From: Lates calcarifer
Lineage: Eukaryota; Chordata; Actinopteri; Centropomidae
DNA length: 64,000 nucleotides
Reading direction: 5' to 3'
NCBI RefSeq assembly: GCF_001640805.2
Contig: NC_066848.1
Location: 14,029,509-14,093,508, forward strand
In this document: piece after piece, positions 34,934 to 47,000 of the stretch
Layout: each line of letters starts with the position of its first letter
How positions within the stretch are numbered: position 1 is the stretch's first letter
The notes under the pieces: generated by a model
The model's input: only the letters and a program-made list of their open reading frames with translations
What the model was told of the DNA's origin: nothing
Database searches by the model: none
Program-made: the position numbers and the translations under genes

Positions 34934-34959
34934 CACACACACACACACACACACACACA
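34934..34959. repeat. (CA)n microsatellite
   Basis: Thirteen CA units. A (GT)n(GA)n compound follows at 35100-35129 and (GT)n at 35270-35296. Confidence 0.95.
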
Positions 34960-35099
34960 AACATTTCCCGTCCATATGTGCACAAGGACGTCTGCGCAAT
35001 TAACCTTTAGCTGATTCAGTCTGAGTACTCTGTTTGATTGAATAGAGCTGGAGTGTTCCCTAAGCCATAACCACAACCTTGTGTGAGTGATTGAGAGAA

Positions 35100-35132
<33 letters not shown>

Positions 35133-35269
35133 AAGAGAGGAAGAGAGAAACAGAGTGTATTTCTGATATACTGAATTTGAGCTTAAAGTAATAAGAGTAG
35201 GGGAGTTTGTCTATTTCATAATTTTCACATGAATTCCTGTGTGTCTATGCCTGTAAATCTGTCCGAATA

Positions 35270-35296
35270 TGTGTGTGTGTGTGTGTGTGTGTGTGT
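35270..35296. repeat. (GT)n microsatellite
   Basis: Thirteen GT units. Confidence 0.95.
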
Positions 35297-35299
35297 CTG

Positions 35300-36825
35300 A
35301 CTTGCCATGAGTGCAGCCACTTCTCCAGCCAATGAGTTTTAGACTCTGAGCTTCAGTGTTATGGCCTGGGTTTATCCTGCAGAAGGAGAATCCTCAGCTC
35401 CAGCTTGAGTCTAGCCTGTGGCCCTGGCAGACTGTCATCTGTCGAGAGCCTACTAGCCTTGAGTTCTCTTTTTGTTATTGGCTGCAATGGATTGAGCTAA
35501 GTATGTGCTGAAAATATTGGAACCCCCCAAAAATATTGGCATGTGTCAGAAGAGCCAGCTTATTGTTGCCCTGCGTGTGTATATCCATACGCTGTATTTC
35601 TTTTTTCAGTTCCTCTGTTGTCTTTGCTCTGCTCACTTGTACGTACGTACTGGGCCAACTGATTCAAACAAGTGCCCGGCTGTAGAGACGAAAACTGAAC
35701 ACTTTACTAGCTGCAGTTGCTGGCCTGATTCCCCTGCAGCTTTTCCTTAGCCGAATCGACCTTAATAGGAAAGAGGGGTGCCAGCTCTTGCCCACTTATG
35801 TCTTCAGAGAAAAATGCAGATCTGGCCCTCTTGAGTTTTTCTGCATCAGCTGGGTCTGGGTATGAGCTATCGATGTATTGATAAAATACACATCCACCTC
35901 TCATGCATGTTGTGGCAATGTGTGGTCTGAATACTGAATGGCTGGCCTCACCTCACTGTTTTTCTCCTCAGTGAATATCATTTTTAGGGCTGCAACTAAT
36001 GATTACTAATGAACACTCACCTATTCTAAGAAATATAACAACATTTATAGGAAAAATACAGCATTAGTTTAAGTTGCTGCTGCACGTCTTACTTTTACTG
36101 CATTAACAAAAAGTTAACCTAAGAATGAGCCCATCCTTCACAAGCTTGTTGACTGGATGCAGCTACATAAAGATAAACACACAACCATGGGAGAAGACAG
36201 AAGAAAGATAAAGAATGTACTTGTTGTTGAATGTACATGTACTGTGAGCTAGAAATGGAAAAAAGACAACTGATCCCTTTTTTGTCAGTTAGAGATCATT
36301 GTGAACTTAAAATGTGAAGTTAAAATGGTTAGAATCTGCTGAAACAATGTGGCAGCTATAGACAGAAATATTACAAACAACACTTCCCTGTGAGGTTTTT
36401 AGATGAGTGTGTTAAAAATACTATTTCCACTTAACAGATATAACATAGCATGTTGAGATCATTTCAGACAGCGTCCTAATTTATTGTAAGCATTTACTAT
36501 TTGTAGCACTGCCATGGCACTTGACATGCAGCTGTTTATAGCAATGAAATGTTTCATTGTCATTTTTAGGTTTCTATTTCTTTGAGTACTTGTGTGCATA
36601 GGTGTGTTCTAGCTTCCTGTAGCTTTCTGTTTGCTCTGTGTGTGTAGGCAAATTGGCTCATTTGCCTTTGTAAATATATACACACACACACACAGAGTAC
36701 ACACAGTATATGTGTGCATGTATGTATATATGTATGTTTATGTGTGTGCACATAACTGTATGCTACTATATAGCCCTGTCTCCCCTGCAGCGTACTCATA
36801 CTATAACGTGGCAATGCTAGCTTAG
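35300..36825. other. Intergenic stretch, no gene seen
   Basis: Unique AT-rich DNA. It has a short repeat edge at 35985-36005 (AGGGCTGCAACTAATGATTA) and mixed CA/TA/TG repeats at 36680-36750. Confidence 0.6.
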
Positions 36826-36829
36826 AGTC

Positions 36830-36970
36830 ATGCAGTGTGCTGTTGTGCGCTGCTAACTCACACAGCTCTATTAATTAGCTGTTTGATGCTGTTAATTGGG
36901 CTCCCACTGCTGCACTAATTGATAACGCCATTGCCATTGACAACACGAAACACAAACACAGAGAAGTCTC
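36830..36970. promoter_or_regulatory. Candidate noncoding regulatory element
   Basis: Compact A/T-core cluster: CTATTAATTAGCTG (36867-36880), GCTGTTAATTGGGC, GCACTAATTGATAACG and CCATTGCCATTGAC. Simple repeats flank it and purine-rich DNA follows. It is among the better candidates by motif density. Confidence 0.45.
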
Positions 36971-37740
36971 TCGCCGCCAACCTATTCAAGCTCCAGAGAG
37001 TGAGAGTGGGTTGGGTGAAAAGCGAGAGGAAGTGAAGGATGAGAGTCAGCGGCAAAAGGCCCAGGGAGGAGAGAAAAGAGAGACAAAGAGAGATGAGATG
37101 GGGAGGGTTAAAGGAGGAGAAAGATGTTGCAATTTTTCATGTTTTACAATGCAGTTTCCCAATGTTATTCTACATATTGATTACTGTTTTGGCATTCACG
37201 GCTTGTGGCTAACTCTCACAAACAACGGTCTGTGTTTAGGTTTCCATTGGATGAAAATGTAAATGCAATCTCATGTGTCAACACCTGGTAATAGCAATAT
37301 CATCTTTCTATTGCTCTGTGATCTGCATAGCTCCACACCCCTCACCTCCCTAATGGCACTGTTCAGCTATTCATTGAAATGTCTGTTATCATATATAGCA
37401 TGTGTTTTTACCTGTCACTGTCTCAGACCCTGAGATGCCGATGCTCAGCACTGGAAGTCAAAACAATATTATATGAGCAGACACATTGTAAAAATCATTT
37501 TCAGAGAGGGGGTGTTTATATCTGAATTTCATCAATTAGTATTTCACTTGGGTGCCACTGAGAAGTGCTGTAATTGTCACTTTTTTGTGAACAAGACTTT
37601 ACTTTTATAGCAGGGGGCCAGAGTCTCTGACAAAATGCCTTTAATTTACACTTTTTCAAATGGATCTGAATGACTCTTTAATTTATAGAAGCTGTGTACT
37701 AAAATTAAAACAACATTATGCAACTATTTTATTTTAAAAT

Positions 37741-37806
37741 TCAGTTCAATTCAATTTTATTTATATAGCGCTGAATCACAACAAAAGTCATCTCAAGGTA
37801 CTTGAA
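37741..37806. mobile_element. Interspersed repeat fragment (fish 'ATTTATATAGCGC' family)
   Basis: TTCAATTCAATTTTATTTAT, ATAGCGCTGAATCACAACAA and AAGTCATCTCAAGGTACTTG in order match a repeat scattered very widely in acanthomorph fish. It is probably the 3' or terminal part of a retroposon; its class is not resolved. Confidence 0.6.
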
Positions 37807-37974
37807 ACAACAAAGCACAAATGAAAGCTTCAAAATAATTTTGATGATACACTGACTTGTAATAGGGAGAATGATATGCCTCTTTCTTTCCCACTCCCTA
37901 CCCTGAATACCTGTTCTTGTGCTACAGCTACTTAGACAATACTACATTTTTCCTTTAAAACAGCATTGTAAAAT

Positions 37975-38545
37975 GAGAATGGTCTCTGTCCAGACAAGTT
38001 GTTTAACTCCATGTCAGAAATCATCTCCATCCATACTAACACGTCTGAAAACACATATCACATGACCATTCACATACACTGGGCATGCTGGTATAAACAA
38101 GAAGTAGATTGTCTACTCTGCACTTAATTGCTTGGTGGCAGAAATTACTGTGAATGAAATGTAACTAGTGCAGTTAAATTCTGCTGGCAAAGTCACTAAG
38201 GTCAGCAACACCTGTAATACGCTATCCATGCTGAGTTCATCACTGGTGGTCAAGCCTGAAATGGGTCACGTGATAACAGTGTGATGAATCAGGGAAGGAT
38301 GCATCTTGATTAATACAACCCAGCCAGTGAGTGAACACAGGTCCAAAAGTCTCAATTTCTGCCCATCCAGACTAAAACGCTTCCCCAGAGTTTTCAAAAA
38401 ACAGGACCAACAGCATTTCCAAATGTCTCAGCTTTAGGGGTTCGAGTAGTGGAGTAGTGTGGATGCCAGGTGTGAATGTAGCAGTAATGATTTTCATTTT
38501 AAAAATAAAACCTGTTAGTGTGGATGTAGCATCTGGTGAGCAGGT
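37975..38545. mobile_element. Decayed nonautonomous DNA element
   Basis: The words CATCCATACTAACACGTC, CTGGGCATGCTGGTATAAAC, AACAAGAAGTAGATTGTC, CATCCAGACTAAAACGCTTC and GTTAGTGTGGATGTAGC belong to a known style of fish repeat in which inverted copies of a (T)CCA(T/C)ACTAA word frame the unit. The ends are degraded and no duplication is visible. Confidence 0.45.
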
Positions 38546-40200
38546 ATGATCTCTTGTTAGAAGTGCCTAACTGAGTGACAGTCAATCAGCAGCTTAAACT
38601 GCCAGAATCAGGCAGCAAATTATAGAGTATTGCATTGTAGATCAATTAAAAAGACTTGGATGTCATTAAAAACCAGCATTCATCTCCGATATTCAGTGAG
38701 AGCAAGGGAACTTCAAGAATTCTAAATACCATTAAGGAATATACATCATTTGGCTGTGTTTCAGTGCAGCGAGAGGGACTATGCAGTCAGAGCTCCATTC
38801 AAGGGACTAATGGGATTTTTTATTTTTATTTTTTTTACTGTGTTTACTTTTGTACTGAAAACTGTTAAACTGCTCAGACTCAGAGCCCAACATGATTAAT
38901 TACCCCTCATGGTTGCAGAGGGTGCTGTTGCTCAGCAAAAGTTACGTTGCATTACTTTAAACTGTAGATTTATAAACACAGCATCATGGATTGTTAGTGC
39001 CTTGTATCATCATTTTGGTCAGCCTCTATTTCAGATTTAACATGATCAGACTGACATTTTATGTAGCACCACCAGAAGGCTGACATTTTTGGTTTTGAGT
39101 AAAACTTCTGCATCAGAAAACCTGCAAACATATACATTACATTTATTTTGTGTTTAGTGGTAATATGCACAAGCATGTTAGCAAGCGAAACAGACAGTGA
39201 CCATGGTGAACCTTAAAACACAGTACAGCCTCACACAGCCACGAGCATGGCTATGGACTAAAATACTTATTTCTGTATTGTACTTACATTTCTTTTTCTG
39301 TTTTATAAAGGGAGGAACTAAAAGTGTTTGTGAGTGTACATGTGCACGTATCCACATGCATGCATCCATGGCGAGTACAGCTCTGCCTTTAATGGTTGCA
39401 GTAGTGGCAAATTACAGACCAGAAAAGACCATTACTACCACACATACACATACACACACACACACACAGCTCTTTGGACATATAGACACACACCTGTTAC
39501 CCACCTTATGGTAGTCAATGCAGCACCCCCAGCTGTGCACACACACACTTAGACACACACAAACACAGTATTTCGCAGAGGCTTTTCCTTCCATTTTCTA
39601 AAGAAAAGTACTCTCACTCTTAAGCTGGTATATGGCCTTCTTACTCTCTTGCTATTATATCTCTCTCCATTAGAGGCAATTACTGCTGAAACTACAGCAC
39701 TAGCTCCAACATTCTCATGCAGTTTTATCACTTTTGGTCAAAGAGCTGGCTTGTTCATGTCAAGTATGCATTGTACATGCCGGAAAACAAGTTACATGAT
39801 ACTTTGGTCAATAATGGCATATAGCTTTGAATTTATCCTTTATGTAAAGCATTGTATTGAACATGTATATACAATAAATATTTTATTTGTTATTTCTTAC
39901 TATATTTAATTTGACTTTAACAGTTCTGTCTCTAAAAGGAACAGGGAAAAAAGACTGAAATGAAACAGTGTTGCTCATTTTAAAGTTGATTTAGTTCTCC
40001 ATGTAAAGCTGTTTATACAAATTTTGTCAGGAGAGTAAATTTATGATAAAGTTCATTCACTACTATACTGCTGTCAAGAACGGCAAACATAGAAAATAAT
40101 CTATTTTGATATTTAAAAAAACAGTCCCAAACCTCAGTTCCCACACTTGCTGCACTCAGTATTCTCACTATTCTTTAAACACCATACAGTAATAAACTTC
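38545..40200. other. Intergenic stretch, no gene seen
   Basis: AT-rich unique DNA with CA patches near 39440-39560. Open frames over the CA patches are repeats, not genes. Confidence 0.6.
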
Positions 40201-40202
40201 TG

Positions 40203-40560
40203 CTAAACTCCCATTGCTCCTGGGAGACTCATAAACCAGCCATGACCTGACAAAATGGCGTCCGACAACATGAAAGACAACTTCCTGTATTTGGCCTCAG
40301 TGGCCAATTGTGGCCTGCGCTCATACATCAAACGGAGCTCAATAGGAAATGTCCCTGCGGAGACAATAACAACCTTGGCGGCTTTTGATGTAGCTGTAGA
40401 CCCCACTGTACAAACACCACACGCAAGGCTGTGTACAGAGGCCAAAAGGTACCCTACCAAAACCGGGTGGAGGCTTTTATTATGTTCAGTGTCGGACTTC
40501 AGACGCTGTCTGAACTTCCTGCCAGCAGAGAGAATATGTTTCCTATGTCACCAGACCACT
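40203..40560. promoter_or_regulatory. Unusual unique segment, open on both strands
   Basis: Richer in G+C and CpG than the surrounding AT-rich DNA. It contains AAAATGGCG at 40252-40260 (YY1 type). A 109-codon + frame starting at 40255 and an 85-codon frame on the opposite strand overlap here, but neither resembles a known protein. It may be a regulatory element, a decayed transposon piece or an orphan exon. Confidence 0.25.
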
Positions 40561-41030
40561 GTGTTTGTGTGTGTGTTCTGTTAATAGTGCCTCTCTTTAG
40601 CAACCTTACTGTTGAAATATTTTCAGTTTTTCAATATGGTTTTTCTAATTACTTATGAAGTTAAAGAACCTTTACGTATTTGTTGGTTTCAAGCACATAC
40701 ATAAAGCAGTCTAATGATCAGAATTTGATTTAGTTGAGCAGCTTTTCTTCAAAAGATCTTTGCTTATATCCATGTCTTATTTAATACAAAAGATGAACTG
40801 GCAGCAATGATTCCAACAAACACATCTCAGTACCCTGCTTACATGATACAGAACCAAATAATCTGATCTGAGTTGATTCACTTGGCTGTCAAATCACATC
40901 CAATCGGATTAATCTGTTTTTAAAAAGCCATGAAAGAAAACACATCTGCACCCCAAATGTTTAAAATGTACTTGTTCTAATGCAGAGCCTGTGTTTTGCA
41001 GTCTACTCTGTGTTTTCTCCCCGAAAAACA
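40560..41030. other. Intergenic stretch, no gene seen
   Basis: AT-rich unique DNA with no recognised feature. Confidence 0.6.
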
Positions 41031-41034
41031 GAAA

Positions 41035-41185
41035 TCAAGAGCAGAACAGTCTTCCACAGGGAACAGATTTGCATATCTGCCATGCCTCCCGACAGGCAGA
41101 GAAGTGCTATCCTGACAGGCCTAATGAACTAGCCGTTTAAGTGGTCAAATTATACACTCATCCCTTTTTATCCTCTGATATCCCG
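41035..41185. promoter_or_regulatory. Candidate noncoding regulatory element
   Basis: Unique patch with AACAGATTTGCATATCTGCC (GATTTGCATA is a POU octamer on the reverse strand), GACAGGCCTAATGAAC and CCGTTTAAGTGG. A CT-rich tract lies to its right. Confidence 0.4.
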
Positions 41186-41260
41186 TCTTTGTACAGGTGA
41201 TGGAAAGGCAACTTTCCCCATTCACACCCCTTCAGAAAAACCAACCTCGCCTAATCCCTA

Positions 41261-41512
41261 CTCCCCTCTCTCCCTCTTTCTCTCTCTCCTTCTCTCTCTT
41301 CCTCTCTCCATCTCTATTCCGTGACATTGGTGGAAAGTGCAAGCATTCATAGAATCGAAGAGAGAGAGAGAGAGAAAGGCAGAAGGGAAAAGGCAGTGCT
41401 CTGAGGCCCTTTGTGGAAAGAAATCATGTGGAAAAATAGAGCCAGGGCAAGAGAGAGAGCAAGCGAGCGAGGGAGTGAGAGAGAGAGAAAGAGAGAGAGA
41501 GAGGCTGTCACA
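41261..41512. repeat. (TC)n and (GA)n tracts in inverted arrangement
   Basis: A pyrimidine TCTC tract at about 41261-41310 is followed, after about 50 bases of mixed sequence, by GAGA tracts at 41359-41376 and 41450-41502 on the same strand. The arms are complementary. Confidence 0.85.
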
Positions 41513-41730
41513 GACCTCAATGGCAGCATTATGTAAATGGCTGACATCCCCTGATGTAAAGCTGAATAGAGACACATTAATGTCTTGTGTATATTTAAAA
41601 AGACTGGGCCCAACTCCTCAGGATTGCGAGCGGCAGATCCCGTAATCATGTTGACGAAGTAATGGCAGAGAATTAGTTGTCCATTAAAAGTGTATTATGC
41701 ACCACGCTGGCACATGAAATTACTCTCAAA
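41505..41730. promoter_or_regulatory. Candidate noncoding regulatory element
   Basis: Unique DNA with no repeats, beginning right after the GA tract. Words: GCAGCATTATGTAAATGGC (octamer-like), GACACATTAATGTC (a GACA..TGTC near-palindrome around ATTAAT), GATTGCGAGCGGCAGATC, CCGTAATCATG, GAGAATTAGTTGTCC. One of the stronger candidates by word content. Confidence 0.45.
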
Positions 41731-41817
41731 TAGTGGAATGGCTGAGGGGGAGTGACGAGGGAGAGCAAGATAGAGATGGAGGGGAGTGGGAGGAGGACAT
41801 TGATGGATAGTTTATGC

Positions 41818-41836
41818 ATGTGTGTGTGTGTGTGTG
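41818..41836. repeat. (GT)n microsatellite
   Basis: About nine units, followed by a G-rich GGGGGGTGGGGTGGGGGG patch. Confidence 0.9.
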
Positions 41837-42929
41837 CGTGCTCGGGGGGTGGGGTGGGGGGGATGTGTGCACAGGCGTGCACACTGCGTGTATGAATTCC
41901 CCTGCTCTGACTCGGGGAGGCAGGTGATTGACATCTTTAGACTTTGAGAAATCAAAGCACTGTGAGTGTGTGTGGATGGGTGCACAGCAGGACCTGAAAG
42001 ATTCTAATGAGGTTATAGAGGGCTGGGTGTCACACACATGCACACACATACGCACATTTAAATATGCACATGCACACTCTGCTCCACACACAAGTATAGA
42101 TATGTGACAAGTTAAAAGTATGAGAAAAGAGCTTGGAATGGGATAATAAGATGGAAGACAGGGTGAAAATGTCTTCCAAATGAGTGAATAGATGAAGGCT
42201 CATTCTTTACCCCCTTGGCTTTTGTTATTCTCTCGCACCACATGAACCACAATTGACATTAATGCAGCACTTGATATGAAGAAGAAATATTTTTGGGATA
42301 CAAAAAGTGGCCTGAGGCAAAGCTGAAAAGAAGAATCTGGCTGTACATGGACAGGTAGTGTCAGTTAACTCCTCTCAGTCATCTTTGAGCGGCAGTCTTT
42401 AGACTCTGCTGTTATCTTTGTCAGATTGCCGTGTCCCCTTGTCAGGCCTCATGTGTGGTATTTGTAGACCTGCAGCGTGTGAAAACTCTTGAAGTTTAGT
42501 GGTTCTTGAAAAACTGCTCCCAACCCAAATTCTCCTGCATTTGTTGCACTTGTCAAATAACAAGAATATCACTTTTCTGTTAGCTGCTTCCCTGCAGCCA
42601 TATTCAAAGAGCACATGTCACAGGCACAGAGGTTTGAGTTTTTTAGATGCCAGCCAAATACAGTGAAGTTAAAATAAACATCTAAGTGATGGTTTGCAGT
42701 CCCGCCTCCCTCTCTCCCTCCTTCCTTCTTTCTTTCTCTCCTCCATTCTTCTCTCATGTCTGAAGCGATAGAAATGTAATTCAGATGTCAAAACGCCCCG
42801 TCTCGCTCTCTCCCTCTCGCCCTCTCCCCCATCTCTCTGTCTTTCTCTGTCCTTTTCTAGTCCGTCGTTCCTATTGTTCTCCCGGCTGCTCCTTTATCGA
42901 GCGAGACATCGCCGAGAGGGGGAAGAAAA

Positions 42930-43100
42930 GAAAAAGATGACATGCTTTCTCAGCCCGTTGCGGCGCGTCCCCGGCTAGAGTGGCTTGTCATTTGAGCGAT
43001 AGAGGAGTGACAGCTTCCACTGTAGAGGGAACACCCCTGCGCCATAATGGGACTGACTGGGCTGCCACAGACCTGTCTGTCTGCCTGTCAGTCAAACCTG
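42930..43100. promoter_or_regulatory. Candidate CpG-containing regulatory patch
   Basis: TTGCGGCGCGTCCCCGGC and GAGCGATAGAGGAGTGACAG words, richer in CpG than nearby DNA. It is preceded by CT repeats (42700-42860) and followed by CTGTCTGC-type repetition. Confidence 0.3.
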
Positions 43101-44440
43101 TCCATCAGCTCTCTGTGACACAAACCTGTCTGTCTGCACGGCAGGGCTGACTGGCCTTTCATCTGTCTTGCTCTCACCCTTTAAGAAACTCTTTAAGTTA
43201 TACAGTCTGTATCTTTCTCTCTGTTTGTGGATCTGTCTTAATATTTACTTGACTGTAAATAATGCAGTCTGTCTGTATTTGGCTGCTCATTGCACTGTAT
43301 CTGCAGTAGATCTATGTCTGCCTCCCGGTTTTCTTTTGAGCTTCTTCTCACTGAGCCTACATTTACCAAGTATCTCCCTATCACGTCACACATTCCCATC
43401 CCTCACAGTATGCATCTGACCATCTTGCGACAAAATCAGCTGTCAAATTACCCCTTTGACGACCAGTTGATTGCAATGACATTTCAGTACATCACCATTC
43501 CCACTGAACCCTCCTGTACCTGACATATACAACAATAAGATGCCATAGCCTCCTCCTGTTCAATGCACTTTTCCCATGCAGTTAAATAGAGCTGTTGGGA
43601 AGCGGCTACATGGTTTTGAACTGCAAATGGTAAGAAGTATAGCTGATACCTTCAGCAATTATGCCAGACACACTGATTTAATTGCATCAAACGGTGCGAG
43701 GCCAACTAGTTTGTTTATGTTCTGATTTGTTTTAAACATTGCCATCTTTGGGGATCATTTCATGGCCTTTATTCTCTTATGAGACTCGTTACAGTGGAAA
43801 ATGAAAAAGAGAGACAGTGGTGTATGATAAAGATGATGAGCTAAATTTGTGAAGTTGATAGTCTGCCATGCCACTAAAACAGATCAGCTGAAATGACTGG
43901 GAACTCCTAAAAGAACAAAAAGACCACAGACATAGAAACCTCTGTATGTAATATTATAACCATAGATGTGAGCATCTGACACACTGACAAGTTAAACGAT
44001 CTCCAAAATGAGACAGGCGATCCTAATCCCACACAAATCACTGATAAATTTAATTTGTATTAAAATACAAATAAATATAATTTTCAGATTTGAATTCTTT
44101 CGTCAGATAAAGAAAAGATGAGAAGAGAAGACTGAGAAGACGTAGGAACTTAATCTAATATAAAAGTAGGATCTGTTTTTTGTTGTCATTATTCAATAAA
44201 GCTATTTGCATCTTTTTATTCTCTGAGTGATGTAAGACTGATCTTGTTTTTTCTCCTAAGAACCTACCAGTTGGTTAATAACCACATACATCATACAAAC
44301 TATTTATATTAGGTCACATTTAACAGGTCTCCGGTTATCATGTTCAGTCATACTGCATGTCCTCCAGACAAAAAAATGTCTTTTCTACTCAGGGTTTGCT
44401 AGCTCTTGCTGACCCTTTAATTTCTTGCTTCTTCCTCTCC
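43100..44440. other. Intergenic stretch, no gene seen
   Basis: CTGT-type repetition at 43070-43140, then AT-rich unique DNA. Ends in a pyrimidine tract of CTCCT units. Confidence 0.6.
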
Positions 44441-44456
44441 TCTCCTCTCCTCCTAG

Positions 44457-44532
44457 CCAGTCTAGCACCAACAATAGCCATCAGAGCCCCTCCAAGGGAG
44501 GCCATCGGGGCACAAAAGCACAACGGAAATGA
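44457..44532 (+). other. Possible orphan terminal exon (weak)
   Basis: A long, nearly pure pyrimidine tract ends in CTCCTCCTAG at 44456, a strong acceptor shape. The following frame reads QSSTNNSHQSPSKGGHRGTK then AQRK and stop TGA at 44530-44532. No similarity is recognised. It could instead be chance at the edge of low-complexity DNA. Confidence 0.12.
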
Positions 44533-44559
44533 GGGATAACTTCTGGGAAGTATGGTCTC

Positions 44560-45455
44560 TCCTACTCATTACCTCCCTCTGGTCCTCCTTCCCCCCCTTC
44601 AGTATCTCTCTCCCACCACACACACTCTCTGTCTCCTTTGGAAAGGAGTGATAACTTCTGGGGCAGATTGGCCTCTCCTATACCACTTGTGCACCCCTCC
44701 TGTCCCACTTCTTTCTCTCTTTTCTCTCCTTTTCTCTGTCACTCCATCCCTCCTCTTCCTTGTCTCTATCTTAATCTATTCTCCTCTCCCTCGATGTGGA
44801 TTCATTTGTGGGGAGGTTTTGCCTCTTACACGCACAGGCAACCCCAGACCTTGTGGTTCCTCAGCCACAGGGCAAGGAGTGGGGGGCCTTTGTGACATGG
44901 GTTAGAGAAGTCGTGGTTAAGAAAGGAGCCCCTCTGTATGTGTGTGAGCGTGTGTCTGCATGTATGGGGGGGTGGGGAGTGGGGTGGTTACAAGGGAGAG
45001 GAAGGGGTCAGGAAAACGAACAAAACTTTCCCTTTTGTGTTGTTTTGTGTTCTCTTGTGTTGCTCAGAGGAAGAGCACAACAAAAAGGGGAGAACCTGAA
45101 TTATTTGTCTGCCCTTCCTCCTTCCGCCCCCCCCCCCACCCCCCTTGTTCACTCACTTACTTATAGTACCCTGTTGAATGGGCAGAAATGGCCTGGAGGG
45201 TGAAGAGAGCCACACAGACAGACGGACTGCAGTGTGGAGATGTTTGTCCAACAGAGAAGGAGGAAGAGTGGGAGAAAGAAAGAGGGAGTCAGGACCACCT
45301 GAGTGTCACCCTCGCCCTGTCTCCCCTCTCTTCCCCTTCCTCTTCTTTGGCAGAGGGTCACCATTCAGTCCATTCAGTGACAAAGATGTCCACTGTGTGT
45401 TTTGGAGAAAAGAAGTCAGTGTCTCAACGACAGCTTGACTGCCTTACCTCAACTA

Positions 45456-45457
<2 letters not shown>
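44560..45457. other. Low-complexity C/T-rich then G-rich stretch
   Basis: CT-rich to about 44790, with G-rich patches at 44960-45010 and a C run near 45127-45145. Open frames here reflect composition. No gene seen. Confidence 0.6.

Positions 45458-45516
<59 letters not shown>
45458..45516. repeat. (GT)n microsatellite, long
   Basis: Fifty-nine uninterrupted bases of GT, the longest pure GT tract in the window. Confidence 0.97.
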
Positions 45517-45517
<1 letters not shown>

Positions 45518-46761
45518 ACGCCTGTGTGCTGGGGGTCAAGGGTGCAGACCACACAAAATTACAAATGGTGACAGTAAGACAGAACACAGAGGGCTTAAAT
45601 GTCTGAATATATTTGTTTGCTTAATGTATCAAATCAAAGGATATGAGAGATTGGAAAAGAAAACTTGGGACAATATAAACATGATAAGTATCACACAGAA
45701 ATTTATATGAATGACGCAAAGTGAAGTTGTTGCAATGTCTTTACAATGAAAAATTACAACCTACACTTCCCATTTTTTAAGTTTTCCTTGTAAGTTTCTA
45801 GCTTGAAGTGTAAATGCTAAACACAAGATAATGCTGTTTAATTAGCATCTTTGTTCTCTCGCAGTGTCTTTCATTCACTTTCTGTACTTTCTCCTAATAT
45901 GTGATGAGCAATGGGAAAATCACCCCTTCATGTAATTCTGTTCCCACTCTCTGTTCCCTTTCTCAGAACCGTTGAGGTTAATGTGTATTGTTTTTAGACT
46001 TTTGTACATTTTTGTAAATATTCATGACTAATTTCCAACAGCAAATACATTTCGAAGGAAATACAATGTTGCTCTGGTTACGTTTTTTTCTATCAACATA
46101 TTGTGGAAAGGAAAAGCTGCAACATGTTGATAGTGAATGATGTATAAGTTCAGTTCTTTTACTACAATACCTTCTCATAGCAACTAAGGTATGATTCAGT
46201 AATTTATTGTTATTGTGGTTCTGATTTAATACAAAAAACTCCAGCCTCTGGTGTCAAAGTCATGTGGTTTGTACAAAAATTAAGCACTTCCTCCACTAGA
46301 GAAATTATCTATTATATTTCTTACCACAGTAAAATTGGAAAAACAGATTTGTAGGACGTAAACATAAGTTTTAGGGAAATTTATATACTATACTAACATT
46401 GTGTTTTTGTTTTTTTTTTTTAAGTAATGGCAGTTTCGAGTAAAAAAAAAAAAAAATCCACATTCTTTTCATTTAGTGTTTTACATTTCTAATTTGCCAG
46501 GAAGCACAAATGCTGAAGTAACATTGATCCAGTTTTGTGAAAATGTTTGTTGAATTGCAGTTTCTCCTTTATGGCCTTATTAAAATGCAGAATTAACTCT
46601 CTCATGTAAATCTGACAAAAATCTGCCCATGTTACTTTCCAGCTGACACTGTCATTTCACTCCCCTCCTTTATCACTTGTTTCCATTCTCTGTGTCTTGT
46701 TTTCATTCTCTGTTTCTCAGAATAAGATAGAGTTTGGCCACACTGTGTGTTAGGTGTACAC

Positions 46762-46763
<2 letters not shown>
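45517..46763. other. Intergenic stretch, no gene seen
   Basis: AT-rich unique DNA with T and A runs near 46405-46455. Confidence 0.6.

Positions 46764-46831
<68 letters not shown>
46764..46831. repeat. (GA)n microsatellite, long
   Basis: About 33 uninterrupted GA units. Confidence 0.97.
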
Positions 46832-47000
46832 CCTGCGTCCCATTAATCTGCCACATATGGTGGATCTGCAAATGACAGATCCTTAATGGTAAACATTGAC
46901 GGATAGCGTTTGCTTGTTTCTATTGGTGAGCTGGATGGGTACACTTGTGATAAGTGCTCCATTGCCGAGGAGAGAGATGGTGTAAATGGGGCAGGAGAAT
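46832..47000. promoter_or_regulatory. Candidate noncoding regulatory element
   Basis: Unique words follow the GA tract directly: CCCATTAATCTGCCACATATGG (homeodomain core plus CATATG E-box), TCTGCAAATGACAGATCC, TGACGGATAGCG. Further unique DNA runs to about 47420. Confidence 0.35.

Noticed and set aside
40300..40316. A full NFI site in TTGGCCTCAGTGGCCAA
   Set aside because: The NFI dimer consensus has a five-base spacer between TTGGC and GCCAA; here it is seven, so I do not call it.
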